This document shows, in pieces, positions 12,301 to 23,764 of a DNA stretch of 64,000 nucleotides; position 1 is the stretch's first letter, and each line of letters opens with the position of its first letter. The position numbers were made by a program, and so were the translations under genes. Location of the stretch: assembly GCA_944989445.1 (NCBI GenBank), contig CALYLW010000573.1, forward strand, positions 120,825 through 184,824, given 5' to 3'. Below the pieces are notes generated by a model. It was not told the origin of the DNA, made no database searches, and saw only the letters and a program-made list of their open reading frames with translations. The stretch comes from Ampullaceana balthica (taxonomy: Eukaryota; Mollusca; Gastropoda; Lymnaeidae).

Positions 12301-15300
12301 AAGTTTATTTAAAATAAAGAAGCTAAGCTAATTTCCCCTGGTATTTTGGGAGAAAAGATTGTCTGCCATAAAATGTGATGAATGAGTCTAATATTGGCAT
12401 TAGTCTCTTTTTCTAGAGAGCTCAGTTTTGTATCAATAAGGAATTAAAGGCATGGTATGTAATTGAAACTTATTGTATTTATTTATAAACACATTTTATT
12501 ACTAATACTGTTATGTACTTAATTCTTCAGGCAAACTGCAAAGTTTTTGAGTATCTATTCCAGCATGGTCAAGGTCATACCCCATCCTCTTCTTTTGACT
12601 CCTGGGAAAAAGGTTGATTACAAGAATATATTTATAAACAATTTAAAGTGCAGATAATAATTATAATATATTTATTCAATATTACTAGTCTTCTCAAAAG
12701 CATTTGATAAAGTTCAATACTCTACTTTATTCAAAAAACTTAAATACTTTGGTAGGCTATCTCTGGTCCCTTACATCATTGGATCCAAGATTTAATTTTA
12801 GGTTTGTGAGCAAACTGTAATAATTAACTCTTAATTTCCTATAAGGTTTTCCGTACACTAATGCCTCAGTTCTGTAAGGATTTCAAGTATATTGCAATGA
12901 ATTGGGTTATGAATTTAAAAAAATTGCTGAAAATGTATTGGCTGTAATACTGGCTTCATCTTTTAGGATAAGTTTACAGAATGGTTATTTTACGTATCCA
13001 AAAGACCATCTTGTGTTTTGTACTATTTTTACCTGTAGTTTAGTACTATTTTTTGTCCGAAAGCGTTTTGCAAAATCACATCTTTGAAAAACCGGTAAAA
13101 AATACCACAAAACTTCGCGAAATGAGTAAAAGCACTAGCAGAAAGCAAGCATAGACTTTTCCAGAAGTCGACTAAAGCTTCTGTCACACACTGAAGAGTT
13201 TTTACTTTACTTTCTATGATTTTATTACTAAAGAGAGTGCTATTGAGGCGCGCTTTACCGCGGTTCAGGATTAGAAACAAAATGCGCACTACCTCGCTTT
13301 AGGACGTTAACAGTTAATGGATTTAAATCAGCACCACTAACGGTTTATTCAGGAGTTCCACAATGAATTGTCCAAGGCGACCTACTCTTCCTAATTTATA
13401 ATTTATTTAAATGATTTACCCTACAGCATCTCATCAGGAACAAAAAATATGTTATTTGCTGATATTTGTATAACCTATAGAATAATTAAATCAGCTCAAT
13501 ATAGCAAAATCTTACAAAAAGACCTTGATGAATTGATAAAATGGGAAACTATTTTGGTTATATCTTTCCATCTAGAAGAGTGTAAATTGTTAAGAGTTAC
13601 AAAGAAAAATAAATAAATAAAAGCAAAATATTCGTTCATGGAAAATAACTAATCCAAAATAAAGATGCAAAATACTTAGGAGTAATAATAAATAAGAAAT
13701 TATTATGAATTTTAAAAAAAATTTATAAAACCTTAGGTTTTATAAAGAAAAACTTGTACAGATGTAAAAAGAATATAAAACTAAAATGCTACCTTACTTT
13801 GGCGAGACCTGTACTAGAATATGCATCTTCTGTATGGGACCCATCGACCAAAGAAAACATTGATAAACTAGAAAAATTCAACAACAAAAAAAGAGCTGCC
13901 AGATTCATTACTGGAGTATATTCAAATTCAAAAGTGACAAGAGTAAAACATTAGTTAAATCATTAAACCTAGAAATGCTAGATGATAGAAGAACAAAGTA
14001 CTAATAAAACATATGGCAATGAATTCTAACTTAGAAATTGAACACAAAGATAATCTTATACAACTTATACAACCCTCAGATAAACATAAGGATAAAAACA
14101 TTATTCTTATTCCGTATGCAAGAACAAACACATACAAATTGTCGTTCTTCCCATCTGGAATTAAAGGATGGAATGGGTTCCTGATCAAACTGGGAAAACC
14201 AACACTTTTATCAACATTTAAAACTCTAATAAAAATGCTAGACTAGACATAAACAATGGATAAGAGTAGGACACAATAATCTACTGTATAGAAAGAATGT
14301 CTGTAACAAATAAGATCAGATAAGGCTTTTTTTTTCCTTCAATTTTTTAAGGTAGCCTCCCTTTTCCCAAATCCCCCAAACCTAGTGTATAGTCTTATCT
14401 TATCTATACAGACGCTCCTTCTATGCAGAAGATAGTTGCGTCCACAGACCATGACAGATGATCTGTTGGCAAGTGATGCATCATTCACAGGCCACGGCTT
14501 TGTGGGTTCCACGCATTACCCAGCCGCCTAACACTACATGTGTTAGGTACCCATTCGGAGCGGGGTGACTCAGGGACGCCCTAGGCCCCGGGAACAAACC
14601 CTTGCCTTCACACGGATTCGAACCCTTGACCATCGGTACGACAGTCCAGTGCGCTGCCACTCGACCACCGCGTCTTGGCCTAAAACTGTCACCATCTTCA
14701 GTTACTAATCCATATTGGTGTATCAGTGTGCATCTATTGATGAAACAAAATGTATTGTTTGTCAAGAGGCTGACACTGTCATGATTGTTTCCCATGAAAG
14801 GAAACTTTGAATTTTTAAGGCATGACAATTTTAGGAGGTATCCTGACAAGAGATAAAAATTTCTTAAAATTGGAAGAAAATAAAACAAGTTTCAGTTTAA
14901 ATACCTGATGGATGATTTATCAATAAATAAAAGGGTTTTTCTTTAATTTGAATAAATCTGATTTGAGAAAAATCTAGAAGAGATGAACAGTGTTTAGTCA
15001 TGTTATGGAAAGGGTTAGGATTCTACATTTTTAACTCCTTAATTACAATAAGGCCTTTATGAACAAACACAATACTTTCAAACATTACAAAATACAATGT
15101 CTGAAAATTATTATTTAATGTTTTAACTTAACTGCACACGTGTTTCAGAAAATTTATCGCATTGCACTGATCCATGTGGGGCACCCAGCCTGTGGAATGA
15201 ATGCTGTGGCACGAGGCTTTGTCAGTATATGTATTACTAGGGGTTATGAACCTTTGTTCATCTACAATAGCTGGGAGGGACTCAAAACGCATCAGGTATT

Positions 15301-18300
15301 AAAGTCTCATTGCAGTTTTTTAAATAAATTTTTTAAATAATTAATTGCTGAACCTATGAAGATTGCTGAAAAAATAAATATTGTAATGTAACATAAATGT
15401 TTTAACACATACAAATATTTAGCTCTGCACTCCTGTGACTTTTCTCTGAAAATTAAAAATACCTAATTGCCTTTTAAAAAAAATTAATTAATTTCTATAA
15501 GTGAAATGGAATAGAATTTCGACCTGCACCCAAGGGGAAAATGAAATAAAGGAAATATATTAAAATGGAAACAACAAATATACCAGTAAAAATATTATAA
15601 AATATAAAAATTAAATAACTTAGTTGCCATTTAATATCCAGAGGATCTACACTGATTGCAGCACCCTCAAAAAAAAATCCAGTCAAATAAAGCAGAGGGG
15701 ACTTTGTGTTTAAGATTTGTATTGCACTAGTGACACATACCAAGGAGTGAAATTATAGAAATAAAGTTCAGTAACTTTTGTATACATGACCATTGATTGG
15801 TTGGTATTTGACTTTATACAATATGAAAAATTTAGGTGAAAAAAATAGCATGGAATGATGTTCACCACTGGACTAGTGCTGGGGGATCTCTTCTGGGGAC
15901 AAACATGTAAGTCTGACCCAATATCTCTCCTGGGGTCAAACATGTAAGTCTGACCCAATATCTCTCCTGGGGACAAACATGTAAGTCTGACCCAATCTGG
16001 TCAACTTAAGATAAGGCCTATACAATTTATTTCTAGTATCAAAATGTCAAGTTTCTTTTACAATTCCAGAAAAAAACAAATCATTTTTATATCATTTTTT
16101 TGGAATTTAAGTGTCTACTTCTTGTTGGAGCTTCTTGAAGATGTGTTGGATCTAGCTGATAGAACATTAATTTGTACACTGAGGCAAACTGTAATAAGCA
16201 TATAACGTTAATTTGTACACTGAGGCATAAGCATAGAACATTAATTTGTACACTGAGGCATAAGCATATAACATTAATTTGTACACTGAGGCATAAGCAA
16301 AGAACATTAATTTGTACACTGAGGCATAAGCATATAACATTAATGTGTACACTGAGGCATACTGTATTAAGCATAATTAGTTATCTGCTTGAACATCCCA
16401 CTAAAATTTTTATAAAATCATTGCTGCACAAAAAAATAAGTTTTAATTGATTCATACTTGATGAAATTTCCAATTTTACTTCTAAACAGCAAAACGGCTG
16501 GGGAAGTTGGCATACCCACATTATCTGCCAGTTTACGCCATCTAGACATATCTGGACTAGTCATTGTAGGTGGATTTGAGGTACGTTGACTTTAGCTGAA
16601 ATGATCTCATACTTCTTTGTCGTCCTTCAGTCTTGCGAGATGATGGTGCATCATCGTTGGGTTGGGTTGCATTTTCTCTTGTGGATCTCATGCTTACTTT
16701 TTGAACAAGGTCATGGCCTCAGGGGTGGGTTGATGTTCCAGAACCTCTTATTGTGAAATTAAAGTTTACCATCTCACATAAAGTAATGATTTCAGCAAAT
16801 GTAGCTTTTTTAAAAAAATGCAAACCAAAGATATTATGAATCCAAAATCTGGGACTGGTATGGTTACTAGAACATTAAGTAAGCTCTTATTCCATATCAA
16901 ATTTTATGGCAAATATTTTAGTCTGATTATAGGTCAAATAACTTTGCATCATTTTTTCAAGATTAAAATTAATGTTTCAGGTTGGGAAGTAAAATAGAGT
17001 TTTGATTAGGTTTTAAGTTTAAAAATATCAATTCAATACACTGTGGTTTTCAGGATGAAATCCTATTTTTTCATCACAAAAGTAGGAAATCACTGTCTTT
17101 ACCAGAAATGTGTGGAATTTTCTTCAACACTCTTTGTTTTTTTTAAAATGTACATGCAGGCTTTTCAAAGTGCATTTGAACTACTGAAAGGAAGAGAAAA
17201 CTACACTGAGTTAAACATTCCTATGATTGTGGTTCCTGCTACAATAGCCAACAACGTACCTGGCTGTTATATGAGCATTGGATGTGACACCGCAATAAAT
17301 CAGATATGTAAGGTGACTTGTAAGATGTGATAGGATTTAGATATGTGCATAAGCGTTATAAGTAAAAGATGAGATATTCACTTTTTGATATAAATCAAGT
17401 AAATTTATTAAATATCTGATTGTTTCATTAATTCTAATGAATGTAAAAAATAAAATAAAATCTTTTTCCTTGATTAGAAAAATTCCACAACTGAATCTAA
17501 ATCCCAAGTAGTTTGTGAATCAAATATTCAATGCGTCATGAATGTAGACCTTTTTTGTGAACTGTATGTTCTCCCTTGTGTTGCAGGCCTGCGATGAACT
17601 CAAGCAGTCAGCATTTAGTATCCAGAAATGTGTGTTTGTTGTGGAGGTAGGAGGAGACAATTGTGGCTGCCTAGCAACACTTTCTGGAATCGCTTCAGGA
17701 TCAGATTGTGCCTTCATTAAAGAAGAGCCTTTTTCAGTTCGAGACATTCAAGTAAATACTTCTCAAGTTACTTGTTTTAGAAATAAAATATCCACTTTGA
17801 TAAACTTTTACCTTCTTGGGAACATATTAAGCTTCCAGCTTCTGACATAATACCAAAGTCATACTTAGTTTCCAGATATACACATTCATTAGGTCAGGTC
17901 GATTTTTTAGATCTGTTTGTAAAATTGTTTTTTATTTTTTTAAAAACACTATAAGGTTACTTCATTCTAAATAGAAATAATGTTTTCAACAGTCTGTCTG
18001 TAAAAAACTCATGCATAAATTGGAGCACTCAGGAGTTCGGCAAGGACTGATTATAAGGTGAAGCACTAATTAATTAGTAGACCGACAATGAGGTCTTTTC
18101 AACGTATCTGAACGCATGAAAAAAATAATTTTGATTGACCCTATATTTTAATGCCCAGCCAAGTTTGCCAAGCTGGACATTTATTATATTAATCCTCATC
18201 AGGGACTCACATGAGTAATTTGTAAAAGACTTTCTTTCAGGTAGTTGTTTGTTGTGAGGGAGGTTTGTCATTTGTAAATTTTTTGTAACAGTTCACAATT

Positions 18301-21300
18301 TCATATGAAGCTGACTTTCAAAGACAAGGTAAAACACAATAAAAATAAGAAATATATATTTCTTTAAAGCAAAGAAAAATTTTGTTTTTAAATTTAAAAT
18401 AAAAAAATCATGATATGGTTTAAAAAATTTCTTTTTTACTCAGTGTTTCAACTTGTCTTTGATTTATTTTTTTTTAAACTGCATTAAAAAAAAGGTTTAA
18501 AATTTTTAAAGAAATAATAACTTAAAAACACAAATTAATATTTAGCTTAACATTTAAGTTATTTAATTTTACTCTTCATTTTCTAGATGTGTGTCACTTA
18601 TTATATTTAATATTAAACTTTACCCCCAGAAATGAAAATGCAAATCCAAATTTAACAACAGACTTTATTTATCGCCTGCTCAGCAAGGAAGGCCAATCTT
18701 CTTTTCAGACCAGGTAAAACATTTCTGTCTTAAAATCAGTGAACCGAAAAATTGAGGTTTATATTTTTCTATTTATATATATAATTCACCAGAACAAGCA
18801 CAAGAGGATTGCAAATAAGCATGATGAACAACCCTCGCTAGGGTCGGCCAATCACAGTTTATGGTTGGAAAGCTAGGGTGGTGCAGGGTGGGGGGAATGT
18901 AGCCAATCGCAGTGCGCATGTCTCGAGACCAACAATGCGTTGGCGGCCCCCCCCTCACTTTCACTCATGTTGTTCTGATGTCTTCATGCTGTATTTTGTG
19001 TCCGTTCTTTCTCCCTATTCTTTGCACTATCTATGAGCAATTCTGCAGCATAAGCTACGCCGCGGGTCATATCTAGTATTTTATAATTTGTAATATCAAC
19101 ACTTAAACAGTGGGCAAGACTTAGAACTAGAAACATTTTTGAAGTCAATATGGCAGTTTCAATGTTTCAATGCATGTATTAAATACAGTTTCATGATATT
19201 TATTGGGTAATTTAACTAAAATGTGTCTGCATTAGGAGCCCAAAATCAACTCACAACGTCTTTATACATTCTGAGAATGGAAAGGAAAATTTCAGAAGGA
19301 GCGATTCTTGAAGATTTAGCATAATTGTTTAGTTGCCTCCCATTGAGGCATTTACATCATTCTGTGTTATCAACAACAAGTTATCTTGATGCCACAAATA
19401 ATGGTATTGTAATAATAAAAGAACAACCAGCTGTCATGCCATAAGAGGTACTGTGTTTGTTACAGGCAAGCAGTGTTGGGACACACACAAGAGGGCTACA
19501 AGGCTTCTCCATATGACAGAAGTGCAGGAATAAAAGCTGGATGTCTAGCTACAGAGTGGATGATAAACACAATAGAGATGTGTGGTGCTAAAGATGGAGG
19601 TATTGTATGATAAACACAATAGAGATGTGTGGTGCTAAAGATGGAGGTATTGTATGATAAACACAATAGAGATGTGTGGTGCTAAAGATGGAGGTATTGG
19701 ATGATAAACACAATAGAGATGTGTGGTGCTAAAGATGGAGGTATTGTATGATAAACACAATAGAGATGTGTGGTGCTAAAGATGGAGGTATTTAATGCAC
19801 TGATGACATCTATGATCTTATTCCTGTCTAAGTGTATCAGTAAATCAACTGTAGAGTTTTGTTACAGTATTTAAGTAATGGAAAATTAAAATTTGTTCCA
19901 TATATGAGGCCGATTTCCAATTCTGCAGCCCAGATCATGACTGACACATCGTCAACTGTGGTTGTGTCTCCTATAGCTACAGGCTTGACTGATCCAGTCC
20001 CTGTCTCAGAGCTTGCACTACAGACAGATTTTGAGTAAGGATGTCAGCACCAAGTAGATTTTAAAATTTGTATACACAAAACTATGAAACAAAATGTATT
20101 TGAACTTTTAATGTCCTTAAAATGGAAAGGAAAATTTGCTGAAATTTAAATAAATATACAGTGGAACCTCTTATAACGAGCATAACTCGTTCCAGAATTT
20201 TACTCATTAACAGAAACACTCGTTAAATGAAACAATATTTCCTATACAAATCAATATAAAATGCGATAGTCCGTTCCATGCTGAAAAAATACTCATTTTT
20301 TCAACAAAAAAAAATTATTAACATTTATTCAAATAAAATTACTTATGAATTGTTAAGGAATGTAACAACTTGGAATACAATTACAACTTAGATTTGAAAC
20401 AAAAAAACGTAAATAAAAATTTGAATTTATGACCAATTATGAATTCTTTTTTTCACTAGAAAACTGTCTAAAGCCATTAATTTGTTTTTGCCAACGCTTC
20501 AAAATGTGTTGTAACCGTTTCGTAGACATTCTTTACACTCCCTTTGAAGCATCCATCTTTAGAACTTTGGTTTGGTTCTTGAGAATAGTGCAGATCGTTG
20601 ATGTTGACGATTGTATGTGCGCACTAGATTAGCCACGCTCACACCTTGTTCTGGCTTTTCAATGATTTTACGTTTCATTTCAACAGTTATTTGTTCTCTC
20701 TTATGATTGTCTTCTTGTGGTTTTTCTTCGAAGACATTTTAGCACAGGTTATTACACTTTGCACATTAAAAAATGATGAATACTGTCTGAATACTGTAAA
20801 AATTTGCAAAAACGGGTGATCACCCACAAAAACAATATGCTAACAGACCGAGTGCTAAATCGGCCGGCACCCTTAATTAATCTGCATCTCTCTATCTCGA
20901 TAGACGATGGTGCATCACCGTTGGGTTGGGTTGCATTTTCTCGTGTGGCTGAGCAGTCCTATCCTTGAGTGGCAGTCTTTACTACAGTTTTTGCACACGA
21001 TTTCTGTGCTTCAAAATGTTTTGGCCTTTCTCCTAGCTCTTCTGTCTATAGCCCCTCCATCATGCGCTCCTCGGCTACTATGATGCCCTCTTTGACAACT
21101 GTGCGCCACGTAGATCGGTCTTCTGCTTTACATTCCCAGTCACTTGTGCTTTTTTTTGGCTGCTTTCATGTCCCTCTGGCAAACATCTTTAAATTGCAGT
21201 ACTTAACACAGACTAATGCATCGGTGCGGAAGTCCTGGCTCACAAATGAATGTCGGGAAAATGAGACTTTCCCTTTCTGCGTAACTCTTTATGGGAAATG

Positions 21301-23764
21301 TAACTCGTTTTAAGGGAGCAACTTCTTCACATTTTTTTTGCTCATTATGTGAATAACTCGTTATGAGAGGTGCTCGTTACGTGTACACACACACAGACAC
21401 ACATGTATACATTATATTTCTATACAAATCCTTCATATCATAATTAAACAAAACCTATAATAACATAATAACATAATAACACAAGCTACATTTATTGGTC
21501 AATGAAATGTTGGATTTTTAGTCCAGATAGTAAATTTTGAATAGATGTTTTTTTGAGTGCAGTTTTGAACACCTTACTAGTAGGCATATTAAGATTGTGG
21601 AATGCTAGAGAATAGCTTTGTTTTGGAGCACAAAAAAGATTTAAAAAACGTTCACCAAATGTCTTAGTGCATGTTTTAGGAACAGATGAAAATGTGTGTC
21701 TAAAGAAGAGTGAAACTGACAAGAAGGAGATCAGAAAGACAGAGAGAAGTTCAGTAAGATAAGAGGGGCATGAGTCAGAATAGAAGTTGTGGCAGGGAAC
21801 GGACATTTTGTGATCAATGTGTGCTTGTATACATAAAGTGAATGAAATAGTGCACTGATGGGGTTGCGTTTTTTAACATTAAGAACTAGCCTAGAAATTG
21901 ACTTTTGAACTTTTAGTAGTTTTTTGATGTATTGCTTTAGTGAACCTGAAAGAAGGGAGTTAACTATAACCAAGACGAGAGAGAACAAGAGCACAGACTA
22001 GAGTTTTCATTGAATAACTGTGAGGTAGTGGGGGATTGAGCTGATCCAATGTAATGGTGGTGTGAGCAGAGCAATAGATGGGAGAGTAAAGTGAATGGGG
22101 CACTCTGTACATTAAGTCAGAGAAACAGCCCTCCATTGAGACCACATGTGATCTATTGGGCATTGAGACCACAAGTGATCTATTGGACATTGAGACCACA
22201 TGTGATCTATTGTACATTGAGACCACATGTGATCTATGGGATATTGAGACCACATGTGATCTATTGGATATTGAGACCACAAGTGATCTATGGACATTGA
22301 GACCACAAGTGATCTATTGGACATTGAGACCACATGTGATCTATTGCAGTGCTTCTCAAAGTGGTGGTCCGCGGACCGGTGCCGGTCCGTAGGCCACCCG
22401 ATGCCGGTCCGCAGAAGTTACCAAGAAAGGACATTTCGCTACCACTTCAGGACTGCGAAAATTGCTCACCGGTCCCAGGTGCAATGGAAAAAAATCCTGC
22501 CGGTCCGCAATACTAAAAAGTTTGAGAAGCACTGATCTATTGGACATTGAGACCACATGTGATCTATTGGACATTGAGACCACATGTGGTGTATTGGAGA
22601 TGTTGGACTGAAACCAAGCTAGTACTGAACCAGAAATTATACATCATTTTTTAATTGTTTTGGGAAGTGTATGATGGTCAATGTTATCAAAGACTGCACT
22701 GAAGTTAATTAAAGAGATTCAAGATAGAGAAGTTATCACTGTCTGGAGGTTATTATTTACTTTCAAGAGAGAGTTCTCTGTGCTTTGGCAAGTTCATTAG
22801 GCTGCTGACCGATTGGGACTTAGAAGTGTGTGGTTATTCAGATAAGCAAAAAGTTGCTTCAAGACCAGCTATTCAATGACTTTTGGTAAAAATGTTGCAT
22901 TGCATACTTGTTGATAGATTTATAATTTGTTTATCTAAATCAGATTTCTGACATAAATAAAGTACCAGAAATAAACTGTATCATGTGATAGAAAGTACCA
23001 GAAATAAACTGTATCATGTTATAGAAAGTGCCAGAAATAAACTGTATCATGTGATAGAAAGTACCAGAAATAAACTGTGTCATGTGATACAAAGTACCAG
23101 AAATAAACTGTATCATGTGATAGAAAGTACCAGAAATAAACTGTATCATGTGATAGAAAGTACCAGAAATAAACTGTATCATGTGATAGAAAGTACCAGA
23201 AATAAACTGTGTCATGTGATAGAAAGTACCAGAAATAAACTGTATCATGTGATAGAAAGTACCAGAAATAAACTGTATCATGTGATAGAAAGTACCAGAA
23301 ATAAACTGTGTCATGTGATAGAAAGTACCAGAAATAAACTGTATCATGTGATAGAAAGTACCAGAAATAAACTGTATCATGTGATAGGCCCTCGTTGACC
23401 GTGTGGGTTATTGCTGGGAGCCAATGATATAAGAATCAACCAAAAAATACAGTGGGGATGTGGAGAGAACATGACGTTGGTTTTGATTTGAGAATGACAC
23501 TTATGACCTCATGTTGTAATTTGCTTGGTTTTAAAGTAAAGAGAATGAAGGGAAGATAGATGAGAGAACTTTCTACACAAGAAAATAAGAATGAGAACCA
23601 AAAACGAAATAAAATGTGAGAGAGAAATTATCAGCTTATTTAATTTCCACAGGAATAGACTGCCAAAATTGCAGTGGTGGATGAAGTTAAGAACTCTCCT
23701 GGATATACTCTCATGGCCATCTGAAGAACGAAACAGTAAAAATCCCATTGCGTCATTCAAGTAA
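4822..23764 (+). CDS. PFK: ATP-dependent 6-phosphofructokinase (eukaryotic, two-domain), 23 exons, complete
   Basis: Catalyses ATP-dependent phosphorylation of fructose 6-phosphate, the committed step of cytosolic glycolysis. Exons: 4822-4987, 5658-5731, 6180-6257, 8053-8164, 8731-8808, 9466-9631, 10105-10149, 10379-10487, 10975-11076, 11494-11586, 11954-12079, 12224-12288, 12531-12612, 15149-15295, 15836-15906, 16490-16580, 17160-17312, 17587-17751, 17993-18057, 18630-18713, 19466-19599, 19929-20034, 23653-23764. All introns are GT-AG, phases agree, and the sum is 2424 nt (807 aa), close to the usual ~780. N-half motifs seen: GGDGS 144-148, SIDND 191-195 with the catalytic Asp, SHKR and MGRNCG 225-240, GHVQRGG 326-332. 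The C-half (from about 433) keeps the fold motifs TIANNVPG 563-570 and LGHTQEG 695-701 but is much more diverged than the N-half. The C-terminus is [14 protein letters not shown] possible acceptor CAG at 4809-4811 suggests an upstream 5'UTR exon. Exon 13 is the least conserved. The exon 15 and 21 donors lie inside tandem repeats. Confidence 0.95.
5097..5288. mobile_element. 192-bp MITE with AGxGGCGTCACTAGGG inverted ends (PFK intron 1)
   Basis: Left end AGAGGCGTCACTAGGG, right end complement AGCGGCGTCACTAGGG. The flanking direct repeat TGACTCAACC occurs at 5087-5096 and 5289-5298. A second family member lies at 55933-56118. The 9-10 bp target duplication suggests a Mutator-like mover, but that is inference. 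Confidence 0.8.
6330..6420. repeat. CA/TA microsatellite (PFK intron 3)
   Basis: Compound (CA)n-(TA)n run with a short CGCA interruption, about 75 bp after the exon 3 donor. Confidence 0.9.
6651..7652. repeat. 24-bp minisatellite, about 41 copies (PFK intron 3)
   Basis: Direct units of 24 bp of the form CACTATAAaACATCATTTAG plus CCTG. There are two main variants: one with TATAAAA, one with TATAACA. Because 24 is a multiple of three and the unit lacks stops in two frames, long artificial plus-strand frames (about 156 and 311 codons) appear; these are not genes. There are no spacers, so it is not a CRISPR array. It fills most of the 1.8-kb intron 3. Confidence 0.95.
8920..9018. repeat. 9-bp TTGATAATA tandem repeat (PFK intron 5)
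   Basis: About ten near-perfect copies of TTGATAATA with one variant unit (GATGCTATT). It lies about 110 bp downstream of the exon 5 donor. Confidence 0.9.
12681..14320 (+). mobile_element. Degenerate LINE copy in PFK intron 13
   Basis: Plus-strand copy of the window's LINE family. It begins in the RT palm ([20 protein letters not shown] from about 12692) and resumes at about 13300 with [12 protein letters not shown], so about 480 bp of unrelated sequence lies between. It then continues through the NDLP block and [19 protein letters not shown] (13790-13850) to the family 3' tail (GAAAGAATGTCTGTAACAAATAAG). Many stops and frameshifts: a dead copy, in the same orientation as PFK. Confidence 0.8.
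14393..14684 (-). mobile_element. tRNA-derived SINE, full-length-looking copy (PFK intron 13)
   Basis: Read on the minus strand, it begins with a tRNA-like head: GGTGGTCGAGTGGCAGCGCA resembles a pol III A box region, and GGGTTCGAATCC is a B box about 40 bp later. A unique body follows. It ends with the same tail as the LINE family (ATCTTCTGCATAGAAGGAGC, then GTCTGTATAGATAAGATAAG). A second copy is at 42280-42552. The tRNA-like part would not fold as a normal tRNA gene. Confidence 0.8.
15888..15995 (+). repeat. 37-bp tandem repeat spanning the PFK exon 15 donor
   Basis: Nearly three direct copies with exact 37-bp spacing. Each contains CAAACATGTAAGTCTGACCC, so the 5' splice site is present at 15907, 15944 and 15981. 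Only the first donor joins exon 16 in frame. Reading through it gives a TAA stop at once. Confidence 0.9.
16165..16372. repeat. 33-bp minisatellite (PFK intron 15)
   Basis: About six direct units built on ATTAATTTGTACACTGAGGC followed by ATAAGCATA. The open frames on both strands here are repeat artefacts. Confidence 0.9.
18775..19076 (+). mobile_element. Helitron-like non-autonomous element, uninterrupted copy (PFK intron 20)
   Basis: Homologous from end to end to the split copy at 2.8-4.67 kb. It starts around TATATATAATTCACCAGAAC and ends with a GC-rich imperfect hairpin, GGGTCATAT, then CTAG followed by T. It contains two CCAAT-type CCAATCACAG/CCAATCGCAG motifs. It defines the empty site used to map the nested element upstream of PFK. 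Confidence 0.65.
19561..19795 (+). repeat. 47-bp tandem repeat, 5 copies, built from the end of PFK exon 21 and its donor
   Basis: Copies start at 19561, 19608, 19655, 19702 and 19749 with exact 47-bp period. The unit consists of the last 39 bases of exon 21 (encoding [12 protein letters not shown]) plus the start of the intron, so five GGAG|GTATT donors are present. The first donor (exon end 19599) gives the correct junction to exon 22. Because 47 is not a multiple of three and TGA follows shortly after the first donor, later donors would truncate the protein. Confidence 0.95.
20159..21383 (-). mobile_element. pogo/Tigger-like DNA transposon remnant (PFK intron 22)
   Basis: The left end CAGTGGAACCTCTTATAACG and the right-end complement (CACGTAACGAGCACCTCTCA) are related inverted ends, and TA flanks both sides (20157-20158, 21384-21385). 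The minus strand around 20690-20580 keeps a degraded reading resembling the CENP-B/pogo N-terminal helix-turn-helix ([20 protein letters not shown]). No intact transposase. Inside, around 20905-20945, is a 40-bp segment (GATGGTGCATCACCGTTGGG) that also occurs in PFK intron 16 at about 16640-16680. Confidence 0.7.
22128..22590. repeat. 27-bp minisatellite interrupted by a MITE (PFK intron 22)
   Basis: Direct units of 27 bp built on GAGACCACATGTGATCTATT, about nine copies. The array is cut by a 188-bp insertion at 22347-22534 and resumes in phase after it. Confidence 0.95.
22347..22534. mobile_element. 188-bp hAT-type MITE inside the minisatellite
   Basis: Ends CAGTGCTTCTCAAAGTGGTG and, on the complement of the right end, CAGTGCTTCTCAAACTTTTT. 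It is flanked by a perfect 8-bp duplication ATCTATTG (22339-22346 and 22535-22542), which is part of the minisatellite unit. The interior is rich in GCGGACCGG. A relative lies at 58695-59002. Confidence 0.9.
22958..23386. repeat. 33-bp minisatellite, about 13 copies (PFK intron 22)
   Basis: Near-identical 33-bp units containing AGTACCAGAAATAAACTGTA and TCATGTGATAGAA. The unit is open on both strands, giving 137- and 146-codon artificial frames. It ends about 270 bp before the last PFK exon. Confidence 0.95.

Noticed and set aside
22940..23398. Overlapping ~140-codon frames on both strands
   Set aside because: Both arise from the 33-bp minisatellite.
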